In this document: positions 9,892 to 19,345 of the stretch, piece by piece | How the letters are laid out: each line of letters begins with the position of its first letter | Numbering within the stretch: the first letter of the stretch is position 1 | Source of the DNA: Spirochaetota bacterium | Lineage (GTDB): Bacteria; Spirochaetota; Spirochaetia; Treponematales; UBA12059 | Direction of reading: 5' to 3' | Assembly: GCA_029547205.1 (NCBI GenBank) | Contig: JAKPPT010000138.1 | Coordinates: forward strand, 22,474 to 86,473 | DNA: 64,000 nucleotides | Notes under the pieces: model-generated | Seen by the model: only the letters and a program-made list of their open reading frames with translations | Databases searched by the model: none | Told to the model about the DNA's origin: nothing | Made by a program: the position numbers and the translations under genes

Positions 9892-11363
9892 GGCGCTATC
9901 CTCATGGGTCTTGCAGTGACTTCTTGCGAAAATTCCCCTATCTGTACAGCTGTTTCATCATCAAACGCTGCAATGCAAATAAAATACAAGCTTCCATTAG
10001 TTAAATTAGTTAATGCAAAACTTGAAATATTTGCTCCTTTAATAATTATAGGACTTTTTCCCTCTTTTGCATCGGTACCAAAATACTTTCCGGATTCTTT
10101 TCCATAGTAGATTACGTAACCTTTCACATCTGGTTCATTCGAAGGTGTCCAATACAGCTTTATTGTACCATTACCAGCAACAGCTGTTAAATTTTTTGGC
10201 GGCAATGGCAGTCGATTTTGTTCATAAACAATTTCTGTCTGTTTAATAATTGGACTGGTCATACCTGCTGGATCAGGAAAAAGCTCATACTTAAGCTGAA
10301 GGTACCTGCCAGTATCATTTTTATAATTGTCTCGAGTGAGCATTTTCCAATCTGCATCGGTCCAGGCTTGTGCACTATTTGCTAAGCGATAGCTTATTAC
10401 AACTTGTTGTTTTGAATCACCAACAATGGTTGGCTTTATTGTTGCGACACGGCTATCCTTTGATCCTAAATCAATTATTGGTGAAATAGCTATACCACCA
10501 TCAAGAGGATATCGCTTTTCTGAAACCTGTTCCAATACACCTTCAGTTATTCGAAAATTATCGATAAAACCTGTAAAATTTGGGGCAAGATCAAAATTAA
10601 TTGTAGTACCCATCAATCCAGTGAAAAGCTTCCCGTTCTCTTTGCCGTTTGCTGTTAAATATACAATCGCTTCTGGTTTGCCATCTTTTATGAGCTGAAG
10701 TAATCCATTTTCAGAATTGTACGATACTAAATAGTGCGCCCATACATCAGGGGTAATTGGAGTTAGTGCTGCAAGATTGATAACTTGTTCTTTGCTCTCA
10801 TTAAAAAAAATATTAATAAAATTGATTCTCAGCTTATTTTGCAACACTATTCCAGAAATCTGTTGGGTGTACCAATTTTTACCAAACTGTCGTGAACCTT
10901 TCCAAAAAAATATGATTTCCCCATTTGCAGCAAGTTGAGGTTTTATCCAAAAATCTAAAGAAAAACTTTCTAAAACTGTATTAGGTGAAAATATTGTGCT
11001 AGCAAGTGGATTCAGTGTAATTTTTCCGTTTGGTGCTTTTACATAGAGGCTTCGGTTGCCAAACTTTTTTTCCTGTGGTGATAATTGCAACAGTCCTTCT
11101 CTTGTAACCCTCCACTTTTTTACCGTATCAGATAAAGGTTCTTCTTCAAAATCCAATAAAAGATCGGTTGTATATACATGACTTGTATCTTTTGATTCTA
11201 ATAGTAAATCGCCATTGGATAAGGCTTGCGTGTTAATAAAAGTCCATCCAACAGGAGAAGATGGAATTACTGTTGCGGCATTGAGGACTAAAAGTGTATC
11301 TTGTGCAAATAAGAATGAAAAAATAAGAAAAAAAGATACCGCAACTATAATAATTTTTCTCAT
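9888..11363 (-). CDS. Exported LamG-like/fibronectin III protein
   Basis: 491 residues. A Sec signal peptide (MRKIII, hydrophobic core, FAQ cleavage) precedes a concanavalin/LamG-like jelly-roll region (about 60-270, SLDFWIKP and GFIDNFRI are typical), a beta-rich middle, and a fibronectin type III domain (about 390-480, from PPKNLTAVAGNGTIKLYWTPS). Likely periplasmic or surface-located, perhaps binding glycans. First gene of the 11.36-to-4.0 kb minus-strand unit; the 160-base gap to divergent uvrC should hold both promoters. A GGGAG site lies 12 bases before the ATG. Confidence 0.8.
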   Translation of the reverse strand: MRKIIIVAVSFFLIFSFLFAQDTLLVLNAATVIPSSPVGWTFINTQALSNGDLLLESKDTSHVYTTDLLLDFEEEPLSDTVKKWRVTREGLLQLSPQEKKFGNRSLYVKAPNGKITLNPLASTIFSPNTVLESFSLDFWIKPQLAANGEIIFFWKGSRQFGKNWYTQQISGIVLQNKLRINFINIFFNESKEQVINLAALTPITPDVWAHYLVSYNSENGLLQLIKDGKPEAIVYLTANGKENGKLFTGLMGTTINFDLAPNFTGFIDNFRITEGVLEQVSEKRYPLDGGIAISPIIDLGSKDSRVATIKPTIVGDSKQQVVISYRLANSAQAWTDADWKMLTRDNYKNDTGRYLQLKYELFPDPAGMTSPIIKQTEIVYEQNRLPLPPKNLTAVAGNGTIKLYWTPSNEPDVKGYVIYYGKESGKYFGTDAKEGKSPIIIKGANISSFALTNLTNGSLYFICIAAFDDETAVQIGEFSQEVTARPMRIAP

Positions 11364-11522
11364 CAGTGGTTAGTACTCCCTCTATACCCTATAATCTTTA
11401 GGATAGTTTACACCATTTTCTTATCTTTTTAAATCTTGTATCTATAGTATGTTTTTTTATTATTATAGTATATGGTATGTATCGGCAAAAACAGCGTAGT
11501 GCTGTACAGATAAGTTTAAGCT

Positions 11523-13346
11523 ATGGATTCAATTGAAACATTAAAACGCATTGCATTATCAGCTCCACAAAGTCCTGGTGTATACCTCTGGAAGGATAAT
11601 GAGGGGACTATTCTCTATATTGGCAAAGCTGTATCACTTAAAAATAGACTATTGTCATATTTTTCATCGAAAAGCCCTTATAAAGTTCGTTTCATACTAA
11701 AACATGCCACAACTATTGAATGGATTCAAACAGAAAATGAATATGATGCCCTTTTATTGGAAAATAATCTAATAAAGCAGTATGCACCTCGCTATAATGT
11801 TAATCTCAAAGATGGTAAAACATATCCTTCAATCAAAATAACCAATGAGCCCTATCCTCGTATTTTTAGAACCAGAACTATTATTAAAGATGGGGGACAG
11901 TACTATGGACCCTTTCCGAGCGCTGATATTATTGACCGCTATATCAGCATTATCAAGAAACTGTTTCCTCTACGATACTGTAAAGTAATGCGAAAACGTG
12001 AAACTCCCTGTCTGTATTACCATATCGGGAAATGCTCGGCTCCCTGTGCTAGAAAAATTACACAGGAAGCATACATGCACTTTATTGAACAGGCAAAACT
12101 CTTATTAGAAGGTAAAACAGAAACACTTATTAAAAACCTAACACAAACGATGCATGAGCTATCGCAAGCCATGCAGTATGAAAAAGCAGCACAGTATCGC
12201 GATATTATTATTTCTTTAGAAACGTTTAAATCTGAAAATCCAGTGATGGATTTCTCAGAAGACAACCATGATGTTATTGCATGGAAAAAAGATCATGCAC
12301 TGCTTACAATTATTGTATTTCAATTCAGAAATGGAAAAATGATTAATAGAGACTTATTTAGAGAAACGTACGCTGGACCAGAAGAAGAAGCAATTCAGGA
12401 ATTTATTATTTCCTATTACAATGCATCAAAAACCATACCTGCTTTCATAATCATGAAGTCTATCACCGGTCAAGAACTTCTCGAACAATACTTCATGCAG
12501 CAGCATAAAATTTCGGTAAGCATCAAAGCACCCAAAACATCTCGAGAAGAATCCAGCAGAGCTCTTGCTGAGTTCAATGCTGCGGAAGATATCAGGCATA
12601 GAAGAAAAGAAACGGGCTTTTTTGAAGGCATGAATGCATTGCTTGCCAGTTTATCACTTCCTAAACTTCCAGAAACTATTATCTGTATGGATATAGCTCA
12701 ACTTGGTGGTACTCATACTGTTGCATCAGTTGTACAATTTGTAAACGGTGTTCCCGATAAAAAATCATATAGACTGTACACCATTCGATCGCTCAATGGT
12801 GCTATTGATGACTATGAAGCTATCCGTGAAGCAACAGCACGACATTTTATGAAACTCATCAATCAAGAAGAAGGTATATTTCCCGATTTAATTGTCATAG
12901 ATGGAGGCATTGGTCAGGTCCATGCAGCACAGGAAATTCTATCATCACTAAACCTACATATACCGCTTATTGGACTTGCGAAAGAAAAAGAAACAATTAT
13001 TATGCAGGATAGCTCTGAGTTACAGCTTGAGCTCACCAATCCAGGCTTACAATTGCTCGTTGCTCTTCGCGATGAAGCACATAGGTTTGCAACAAAAACA
13101 AACCAAATTAAACGAAAACAAGCGGTACTGAATTCAATTTTTTCAGAAGTTCAGGGCATTGGACCCAAAAAAACCGCATACCTACTTAAGGAATTAAAAA
13201 CTCTTGAACATGTCGCAGAAGCAGATAGTACCTATCTGGAAAAGCTGCTCCATATTAACAGAGAACAGGCAGAAGCAATAAAAGAACTAGCACAGAAACA
13301 CGTGCAAAAGCAAACCCATACCAGTAACAACAATGAAAACCAATAA
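11523..13346 (+). CDS. uvrC: Excinuclease ABC subunit C
   Basis: 607 residues, normal for UvrC. N-terminal GIY-YIG nuclease domain (PGVYLWKD..ILYIGKA, residues 14-95), a Cys-containing stretch (LYYHIGKCSAPCA, about 160), a UVR/UvrB-binding helix pair near 200, the RNase H-like C-terminal nuclease domain (IVIDGGIGQVHAA near 455), and a helix-hairpin-helix end (VQGIGPKKTAYLL). Makes both incisions at DNA damage with UvrAB. Transcribed divergently from the LamG/FN3 gene. Its end overlaps the next gene by 14 bases. Confidence 0.95.
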   Translation: MDSIETLKRIALSAPQSPGVYLWKDNEGTILYIGKAVSLKNRLLSYFSSKSPYKVRFILKHATTIEWIQTENEYDALLLENNLIKQYAPRYNVNLKDGKTYPSIKITNEPYPRIFRTRTIIKDGGQYYGPFPSADIIDRYISIIKKLFPLRYCKVMRKRETPCLYYHIGKCSAPCARKITQEAYMHFIEQAKLLLEGKTETLIKNLTQTMHELSQAMQYEKAAQYRDIIISLETFKSENPVMDFSEDNHDVIAWKKDHALLTIIVFQFRNGKMINRDLFRETYAGPEEEAIQEFIISYYNASKTIPAFIIMKSITGQELLEQYFMQQHKISVSIKAPKTSREESSRALAEFNAAEDIRHRRKETGFFEGMNALLASLSLPKLPETIICMDIAQLGGTHTVASVVQFVNGVPDKKSYRLYTIRSLNGAIDDYEAIREATARHFMKLINQEEGIFPDLIVIDGGIGQVHAAQEILSSLNLHIPLIGLAKEKETIIMQDSSELQLELTNPGLQLLVALRDEAHRFATKTNQIKRKQAVLNSIFSEVQGIGPKKTAYLLKELKTLEHVAEADSTYLEKLLHINREQAEAIKELAQKHVQKQTHTSNNNENQ

Positions 13347-14469
13347 TCTTTATTCTCATTTTACATTTATCAGTAACCACTGGCTCTCACGTTTTCCTTT
13401 TTCAGCTCTAGCGCACGCAGTGCTCTCACTGCAGCGCGGGCTCACTGGAGAACGCACGCTCATTACAAAAACGTATATGGATGACCCACACTATGTATCG
13501 GCATACCTCGCATACTACTGGCCAGTATCGTATACCCAGATAGAGCACTGTCTCAAAGAAGCTCATGATGCAAAATGTGATATTGTTTCACCGAAAGCTC
13601 ACACTCTCACAATTCTGGATTTTGGTTCTGGACCGGCACCAATGACTACAGCACTTTTAGATTATTTATCACAACACCATCCTGCAGTAAAACATATTAC
13701 TATTTACCTCGCTGATATATCTCGTAACGCAATGGACATAGGAGAAATAATACTTACTAATGCTGCTTACCCATTTACTCTTTCCATTCATAAAGTATCT
13801 ACGAGTTCGATTGCAGCAATACTCGATCTACAGGTGTACTTTGATTGTATTATTTTTGGACATAGTCTGAATGAATTGATAGTAAAACAAGCTTCATCTT
13901 TTGACGAAATTAATAATCTCGTTATCAAAGCTCTGAACAGTTCTGGCGTTGCTCTCTTGATTGAACCAGCACTGCTTGCCACCAGCAGAAACCTTATTGC
14001 ACTGAGAAACTTTTTGCTTGAAAAAAAGACAATTTCCTATTCTCTGCCCTGCCCCAATAAAGCACTATGCAGTGCTATAGAAGCAGGTGCTTCACATACC
14101 TGTCACGACGAGTTTAGTTGGGAAATGCCCCCGTTGGTTGCTCGCCTGGCGCAATCGAATAAACTTGATCGTGATACTATTAAAATGACATGGTTTCTCA
14201 TGTTCAAACAATCTCAATTCTATAAAAATGAAAACTATATTGTTGTATCAGAACCGCTACTAAACAAGGCTGGACGAGTACGTTACATTGTTTGCGGATC
14301 TTCTGGACGAATTGGTCTTTCAGCATCAAAAACCGATGTTCATGCAAAGGAACTTGGTTTTTTTAAACTAAAACGTGGTGATGTCATACAAATAGAAAAT
14401 CCTCAAATCCGTGAAAGCGGATACGGAATTGCTGAAGAAACTACTATTGTAGTGATAAAACAGCATTAA
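13333..14469 (+). CDS. Rsm22-like SAM-dependent methyltransferase
   Basis: 378 residues. A Rossmann methyltransferase core has the SAM-binding segment ILDFGSGPAP (about residue 93) and a later LADIS acidic position. A cysteine cluster (PCPNKALCSA, then SHTCHDEFSW) matches the metal-binding feature of the Rsm22 family. Rsm22 proteins are associated with the small ribosomal subunit; the methyl target in bacteria is unclear. Starts inside the end of uvrC in another frame, so the two are translationally coupled. Confidence 0.75.
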   Translation: MKTNNLYSHFTFISNHWLSRFPFSALAHAVLSLQRGLTGERTLITKTYMDDPHYVSAYLAYYWPVSYTQIEHCLKEAHDAKCDIVSPKAHTLTILDFGSGPAPMTTALLDYLSQHHPAVKHITIYLADISRNAMDIGEIILTNAAYPFTLSIHKVSTSSIAAILDLQVYFDCIIFGHSLNELIVKQASSFDEINNLVIKALNSSGVALLIEPALLATSRNLIALRNFLLEKKTISYSLPCPNKALCSAIEAGASHTCHDEFSWEMPPLVARLAQSNKLDRDTIKMTWFLMFKQSQFYKNENYIVVSEPLLNKAGRVRYIVCGSSGRIGLSASKTDVHAKELGFFKLKRGDVIQIENPQIRESGYGIAEETTIVVIKQH

Positions 14470-14600
14470 ACCGCATTTACAATACTTTACAAAGCAAACA
14501 TTTCTTTACACAAAAACCTGTTACATTAATCTCCTATTTTATGTTTACTTTACAAACACGGGAAAAGATTTCCCAAATCTGCTATCTAAAGGAGACAGCT

Positions 14601-15029
14601 ATGAAAAAGACAGCCGTATTAACTGCATTAGTACTTGCAGTGGTTGTTTCGGTATCAGCTCAGGGTTTTGGACCTGGCATGGGTGGTCAAATGTATCAGG
14701 GAACATTCCCTGCAGACACTAACCAGCAAGTAATTAAAATTGAGGGAAAACTAACACTGGTTCAGGGTCATCCTGCAGTTGTAACAAAAACTGATACCTA
14801 CTTTATCCGCCTACCAGCATATCTGTATGGCTTTATCAGTGAGCTTAAAGAAGGCGCACAGGTAAAACTCGAAGGGTATACACAACCAGTTCCGTACGCT
14901 CAGAACACATGGTTCTTCTTGGCAACCAAACTGACCGTTGCTGGAAAGGATTATGATCTTACTCAGCTCTATGCCAATCGAAATGCAATGCAGAATCGCC
15001 CTATGAAAAAACCAGGCGGACGCTGGTAA
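14601..15029 (+). CDS. Small exported protein, OB-fold-like
   Basis: 142 residues. The ATG at 14601 is chosen because AAAGGAGA lies 5 bases upstream and because it begins a clean signal peptide (MKKTAVLTALVLAVVVSVSAQ). The mature part has a Gly/Met-rich start and then beta strands (GKLTLVQGHPAVVT..YFIRLP..GAQVKLEGY) that look like a small periplasmic OB-fold. I do not recognise a named family. A terminator follows directly, so it ends its own transcript. Confidence 0.75.
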   Translation: MKKTAVLTALVLAVVVSVSAQGFGPGMGGQMYQGTFPADTNQQVIKIEGKLTLVQGHPAVVTKTDTYFIRLPAYLYGFISELKEGAQVKLEGYTQPVPYAQNTWFFLATKLTVAGKDYDLTQLYANRNAMQNRPMKKPGGRW

Positions 15030-15055
15030 TACATCTAGCGCATATGACTTAAAGC

Positions 15056-15088
15056 AAAAAGCGGCCTCTTGCCAGGCCGCTTTTTTTT
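15056..15088 (+). terminator. Strong terminator between small exported gene and tex
   Basis: AAAAAGCGGCCT (15056-15067) pairs with AGGCCGC plus T-run (15074-15088) around a 6-base loop. Ends with eight T on the + strand; the A-run on the other side would allow it to serve tex transcripts arriving from the minus strand as well. Confidence 0.9.
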
Positions 15089-15129
15089 AGCACTCCTCCC
15101 TTTGATAGTAGTGGAGTTATTTGAGCTAC

Positions 15130-17457
15130 TTATTTTTTAAGCAATGCCGCAAATGGATTATAAGTATTTCCATCATCAGTATCAGTAGTGCGCATACGAT
15201 TACCTTCTGTCTGTTTTCGTTTTACTGTAACTACTTTTTTTGCACTATGAGCACTACTGTCAGTATCAGCTTTTCCCTGTTGAGCACGATCCTGTCCAGA
15301 CTGTAACCGAGAAACTGATTTACAGGAAAGACTTATTCTTCTACGAATTGTATCGAGCCCGATAATTCTAAATTCCTTTACTTCTCCGACTTTAATAACA
15401 TCGAGAGGATTTTTTACAAAGGTATCAGAAATTTCAGAAATATGCACCAATGCCGTTTCTTTTATACCAATATCAACAAACGCTCCAAAATCAACGACAT
15501 TTTTTACTTTTCCTGTAACAATCATTCCTTCTTTAAGGTCTTCAAAAACAAGAACTCCAGTTTGTAAGAGCGGTTTGGGAAGCTCATCGCGAGGATCGCG
15601 ATTTGGTTTTTTGAGTTCCAGAATGATATCTTCTATAGTTGTTTCCCCTACACCATATTTATTTTTAAGCTGATCTTTCATTGCTTTTGTAATTTCTTTT
15701 TGTTCTTTTATTAACGGATACAGTTCAGATGCGAGTGCATAGTTTTCGGGGTGTACCCATGTATTATCAAGGGGATTTTCACTTTCAGGGATCTTGAGGA
15801 ATCCAGCACATTGTTCAAAAGTTTTATCCCCAAGACCTGGAATATTTTTTAGCTCTTCTCTGCTAACTATTTTTCCTTTTTCGTCTCGATACTTTACAAT
15901 TTTTTTTGCAAGCAAAGAATTGATACCTGACACATACTTAAGCAGTGCATGGCTTGCTGTATTGATATTTACTCCTACATTGTTTACGACAGACTCAACA
16001 ACTTCATCAAGTTTTTCTGTTAGATTTTTTTGGTTTACATCGTGCTGATAGAGACCTACACCTATTGATTTTGGATCGATTTTAACCAGCTCAGCAAGCG
16101 GATCCTGAAGGCGTCTACCAATTGAAATAGCACCTCGAATGGTTAAATCGAGTTCAGGGAACTCTTCACGGGCAATTTCACTTGCCGAGTAAACTGATGC
16201 ACCATCCTCATCAACAATTGTAAACTGCACATTCAGTTGTTTTTCCTGTATTGCTTCACTGACGAGTCTACAAACGTCACTGCTTCCAGTACCATTTCCT
16301 ACTGCAATAACCTGAATACCATATTCTTTTACAGCTTTAGCTACAGCTTCTTTTCCAGCTTCAAAATTATGTTCCTGGTTTATAATAAAGTATCCTAAAA
16401 ATTTACCTGTCTCATCGAGTGCTGCACATTTAGTACCTGTTCTAATTCCAGGATCTATACCCAATACCCTGTTTCCTTTAATTGGCGGAGTAAGCAGCAA
16501 ATGCTTTAAGTTTGTGCTGAATACGGTTATGCTATGAAGCTCTGCATGTTCAGTTGCATCAGAACGAAGCTCGCGCAGTACAGAAGGCGCAATAAGCCTT
16601 TCAAAAGAATCCTGTATTGCTTCTTTATAGTACGAATTAACTAAATTGAACTGATCATAAAACATGGTAAGTGTTGTCTCATAATCTGGTTCAAGGTTTA
16701 CAGAAATCTCTCCCTCACGTTCTGCACGATTTAAAGCAAGCACATGGTGTGGTTTAACATCTTTAAGTGGAGAAGAGAAATCCCAGTACATTTGATACAC
16801 ACTTGTATCTTTTTTCGCATCATCAATGCCTTTTGAGTATAGTTTGCAATTGTTATAAAAATGTTGCTTAATAAAGGCACGGTACTCAGGATTTTGTGAT
16901 ATTTTTTCTGCGATTATATCCATTGCACCATAAATTGCTTCTTCTGCACTAGTTACACTTAATTCAGGTTTTTCTTCATTTGTACAGATAAATTGCGGTG
17001 CAACTTCATCTACAGCTTGTTTGTCTTTCGTTTGAATAATTTCAGCGAGTGGCTCAAGACCTTTTTCTATTGCGAGCATACCGCGTGTTTTCTTTTTCTT
17101 TTTGTACGGAGCATATATTTCTTCAAGCTCTACCAGGGTTGTACATTTATTAATATTCTCAAATAGATCATCCGAAAGTTTTCCTTGATTAAAGATGCTC
17201 TTTATAATTTCTATGCGCCGCTCTTCAAGATTTGTATAGGATGCCCGCTTTGAAAAAATTTCTCTAACTTGAACCTCATCAAGATTTCCAGTTTTCTCTT
17301 TTCTGTATCTGCTGATAAACGGAATGGTACAGCCTTCATCAGCAAGCTGAAAGACACTCGATACCTGACTAATGCGAACCTGTAAATCTTGAGCTATTTT
17401 TGCTTGTAAAGCGAATGTATCTACAGTAAGCCCATCGATAGTACTCTGATCAATCAT
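15130..17457 (-). CDS. tex: Tex-family RNA-binding protein
   Basis: 775 residues with the full Tex layout: N-terminal helical region (RYRKEKTGNLDE near 50), YqgF/RNase H-like domain (VLGIDPGIRTGTKCA near 325), helix-hairpin-helix motifs (NIPGLGDKTFEQCAGFL near 540), and a C-terminal S1 domain (GMIVTGKVKNVVDFGAFVDI near 645), then a short basic tail. Tex binds nucleic acids and influences transcription. Its start overlaps the stop of the small Cys-rich gene (ATGA), placing it at the end of the dnaA-led minus-strand run. Confidence 0.93.
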   Translation of the reverse strand: MIDQSTIDGLTVDTFALQAKIAQDLQVRISQVSSVFQLADEGCTIPFISRYRKEKTGNLDEVQVREIFSKRASYTNLEERRIEIIKSIFNQGKLSDDLFENINKCTTLVELEEIYAPYKKKKKTRGMLAIEKGLEPLAEIIQTKDKQAVDEVAPQFICTNEEKPELSVTSAEEAIYGAMDIIAEKISQNPEYRAFIKQHFYNNCKLYSKGIDDAKKDTSVYQMYWDFSSPLKDVKPHHVLALNRAEREGEISVNLEPDYETTLTMFYDQFNLVNSYYKEAIQDSFERLIAPSVLRELRSDATEHAELHSITVFSTNLKHLLLTPPIKGNRVLGIDPGIRTGTKCAALDETGKFLGYFIINQEHNFEAGKEAVAKAVKEYGIQVIAVGNGTGSSDVCRLVSEAIQEKQLNVQFTIVDEDGASVYSASEIAREEFPELDLTIRGAISIGRRLQDPLAELVKIDPKSIGVGLYQHDVNQKNLTEKLDEVVESVVNNVGVNINTASHALLKYVSGINSLLAKKIVKYRDEKGKIVSREELKNIPGLGDKTFEQCAGFLKIPESENPLDNTWVHPENYALASELYPLIKEQKEITKAMKDQLKNKYGVGETTIEDIILELKKPNRDPRDELPKPLLQTGVLVFEDLKEGMIVTGKVKNVVDFGAFVDIGIKETALVHISEISDTFVKNPLDVIKVGEVKEFRIIGLDTIRRRISLSCKSVSRLQSGQDRAQQGKADTDSSAHSAKKVVTVKRKQTEGNRMRTTDTDDGNTYNPFAALLKK

Positions 17458-17804
17458 AGTGTTCCCTCACCTATTTTTTTTGTTAGTTCATTGAGTAATC
17501 CTTGAGGATTAAAACCTCCTAAGTAGAGCAATTTGCCATCAAGACAAATTGCAGGCTCAAGCTGAGCCATAGACAACAACTGATGAACTGTTTCATTCTT
17601 TTTTAATGACTCTTCACTTATTTCAATAAATTCTGGAATTACTGTTTCTGATAATTGGGAAGCTTGAAGCAATTCACAAAATTTCAAATATACAGCAATA
17701 GTTTTTTCTTTTACACACTCTGTTTGAGAGCAATGAGCACAATCACATGCAGAAGCATGTATGAGTTCCTCAGCATGACCATATACTTCTAGTTTATGTA
17801 TCAT
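17454..17804 (-). CDS. Small Cys-rich protein, possibly thioredoxin-fold
   Basis: 116 residues from the ATG at 17804, which has a GGAG site 6 bases before it. Near the N terminus lies C20-x-C22-x2-C25-x4-C30, suited to metal binding or redox use. The tail (EPAICLDGKLLYLGGF) looks like the cis-Pro strand-loop of thioredoxin or glutaredoxin folds. No family recognised. It overlaps dciA by 11 bases and tex by 4, so it is embedded in the replication operon. Confidence 0.65.
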   Translation of the reverse strand: MIHKLEVYGHAEELIHASACDCAHCSQTECVKEKTIAVYLKFCELLQASQLSETVIPEFIEISEESLKKNETVHQLLSMAQLEPAICLDGKLLYLGGFNPQGLLNELTKKIGEGTL

Positions 17805-18288
17805 TTTTTTCTCCTGTATTGCATGATTTAAGCAGACTAATTGAAACATGTTCTAATAGTGTTTTAAAATTCTTATCCTCAATTTTATCCAAAATTTCGT
17901 GCAATTCCTTTGGTGGCTCTTGAACAGCTGAATGAGATTCTATCGGTTCCTCTTGTTTCTTTTTTGGAATTTCTGAATCAAGCTGATTATAAAGTCGAAA
18001 TGCTACACCGGTAATTCTTAATTCCGGAAATTTTGCCTGAACTTTTTTTTGTATTGATCCAGCATGAAATTGCATCAACGAAATCCAGCCAGAATGTTCC
18101 GCTTCGATTATAAGTATACCATTTTTTATATCTGCAGGCCGCGTATGAGAATAATAACTGTCTCCTACTATATTTTTCCAGTTAGCATAAAAACGTCCTA
18201 GCTCACGGACTACTGTTTGCTGAGTTTGACTGAAAATTGGCAGTTTCGCAAGAATATCAGATGCTGTTTCTATGAAAGAATCTTCCAT
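17794..18288 (-). CDS. dciA: DciA/DUF721 protein, replicative helicase-loading factor
   Basis: 164 residues. The N-terminal two thirds follow the DUF721/DciA pattern (W-x2-IVG near residue 40, then NGILIIEAEHSGW and SLMQFHAGSI). DciA helps load or operate DnaB in bacteria that lack DnaC or DnaI. Its place after recF in the dnaA cluster matches the treponemal arrangement. A GAGGT site lies before the ATG; it overlaps the 3' end of recF by about 30 bases. The C-terminal third is charged and poorly conserved. Confidence 0.8.
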   Translation of the reverse strand: MEDSFIETASDILAKLPIFSQTQQTVVRELGRFYANWKNIVGDSYYSHTRPADIKNGILIIEAEHSGWISLMQFHAGSIQKKVQAKFPELRITGVAFRLYNQLDSEIPKKKQEEPIESHSAVQEPPKELHEILDKIEDKNFKTLLEHVSISLLKSCNTGEKNDT

Positions 18289-19345
18289 TACTTACCTCAA
18301 CAATCATTGTTTTTTTATCAAGATAATCCCTGTATGGTTCTGTTGGTAAAAATGTAAAAAATGACTGTGAACTTGGAGGTAAATACTGTATGAATTGTAT
18401 TCGTTTTTCATAGTCAAGCTCAAGCAAAACATCATCATATAGGTGAATAGGATTAGTACCATGAAATTTTGAAAATATCAATGACTGAGCTATGCGCATG
18501 CTGAGAGCAATTGCACGAAGCTGTCCCATTGAAGCCCTGAGAGAAAAATCACCAATTTCGTCTATAAACTCTATTTTATCTCGATGAGGTCCTTTAAGAC
18601 TCATACCAGCTGATAATTCTCGTCCATTAATTTTTTTAATTTGCATTCTGCAGTCATCGATACTTGCTTCTGCTAATGATGGTATGTATCGGAGCGAGAG
18701 TTTACAGCTTCCATTTGTAATTTTAAAAACAGTATCAGAAAAAATTTGAGATAATTCTGTGATTATACGCCTTCTTTTTTGTACTAATTCAAAAGCATAA
18801 ACAGAAAACTGTTCCGTATAAATATCTAATAAATCTAACGTATGGTTTTTTAGAGAAAAGTTTTTAAGCTTTAATAGTTTTTTAAAATTTCTTAAACATT
18901 CAATATAACTATTGTCACATAAAGAAGCAGTCTGATCTAAAAACTGTCTTCTCGATTCATTACTGCCTTTTACAAATGATAAGTCTTCATAGGAAAACAG
19001 TATGACTGGGTTTTTTTCAATTAATTCTTTTCTATCGTGAACTTTTTTTTCATTGATACTATATTGCTTTCCCGTTTCTTTATCCCATGAAACAGAAAGA
19101 GTGTCTACAAGTTTATCAGTATGCTTTATTGCAGAAATTTTCCAGCTGCTTGTTCCGTGTTGCGCATTTGCAATATCGCTTGCTTTGAAAGAAGACCCAT
19201 AACAAATTGTATAAAGAACATCAAGAAAATTTGTTTTTCCGGTACCATTATTTCCTATGAGAAATATCTTTTCTGCATTACAATTAAAATCTTTTATTGT
19301 TTCAAGATTACGAAAGTTAAAAAAAGAAACAGATACAAACTGCAT
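18257..19345 (-). CDS. recF: DNA replication and repair protein RecF
   Basis: 362 residues. SMC-like ATPase with Walker A GNNGTGKTNF near residue 33, signature-like SMGQLRAIALSMR near 275, and Walker B IHLYDDVLLELD near 305. Loads RecA at gaps with RecO and RecR. ATG at 19345 overlaps the dnaN stop by one base (TGATG), so translation is coupled; a TTG one codon upstream is less likely. Confidence 0.95.
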   Translation of the reverse strand: MQFVSVSFFNFRNLETIKDFNCNAEKIFLIGNNGTGKTNFLDVLYTICYGSSFKASDIANAQHGTSSWKISAIKHTDKLVDTLSVSWDKETGKQYSINEKKVHDRKELIEKNPVILFSYEDLSFVKGSNESRRQFLDQTASLCDNSYIECLRNFKKLLKLKNFSLKNHTLDLLDIYTEQFSVYAFELVQKRRRIITELSQIFSDTVFKITNGSCKLSLRYIPSLAEASIDDCRMQIKKINGRELSAGMSLKGPHRDKIEFIDEIGDFSLRASMGQLRAIALSMRIAQSLIFSKFHGTNPIHLYDDVLLELDYEKRIQFIQYLPPSSQSFFTFLPTEPYRDYLDKKTMIVEVSNGRFFHRNSI

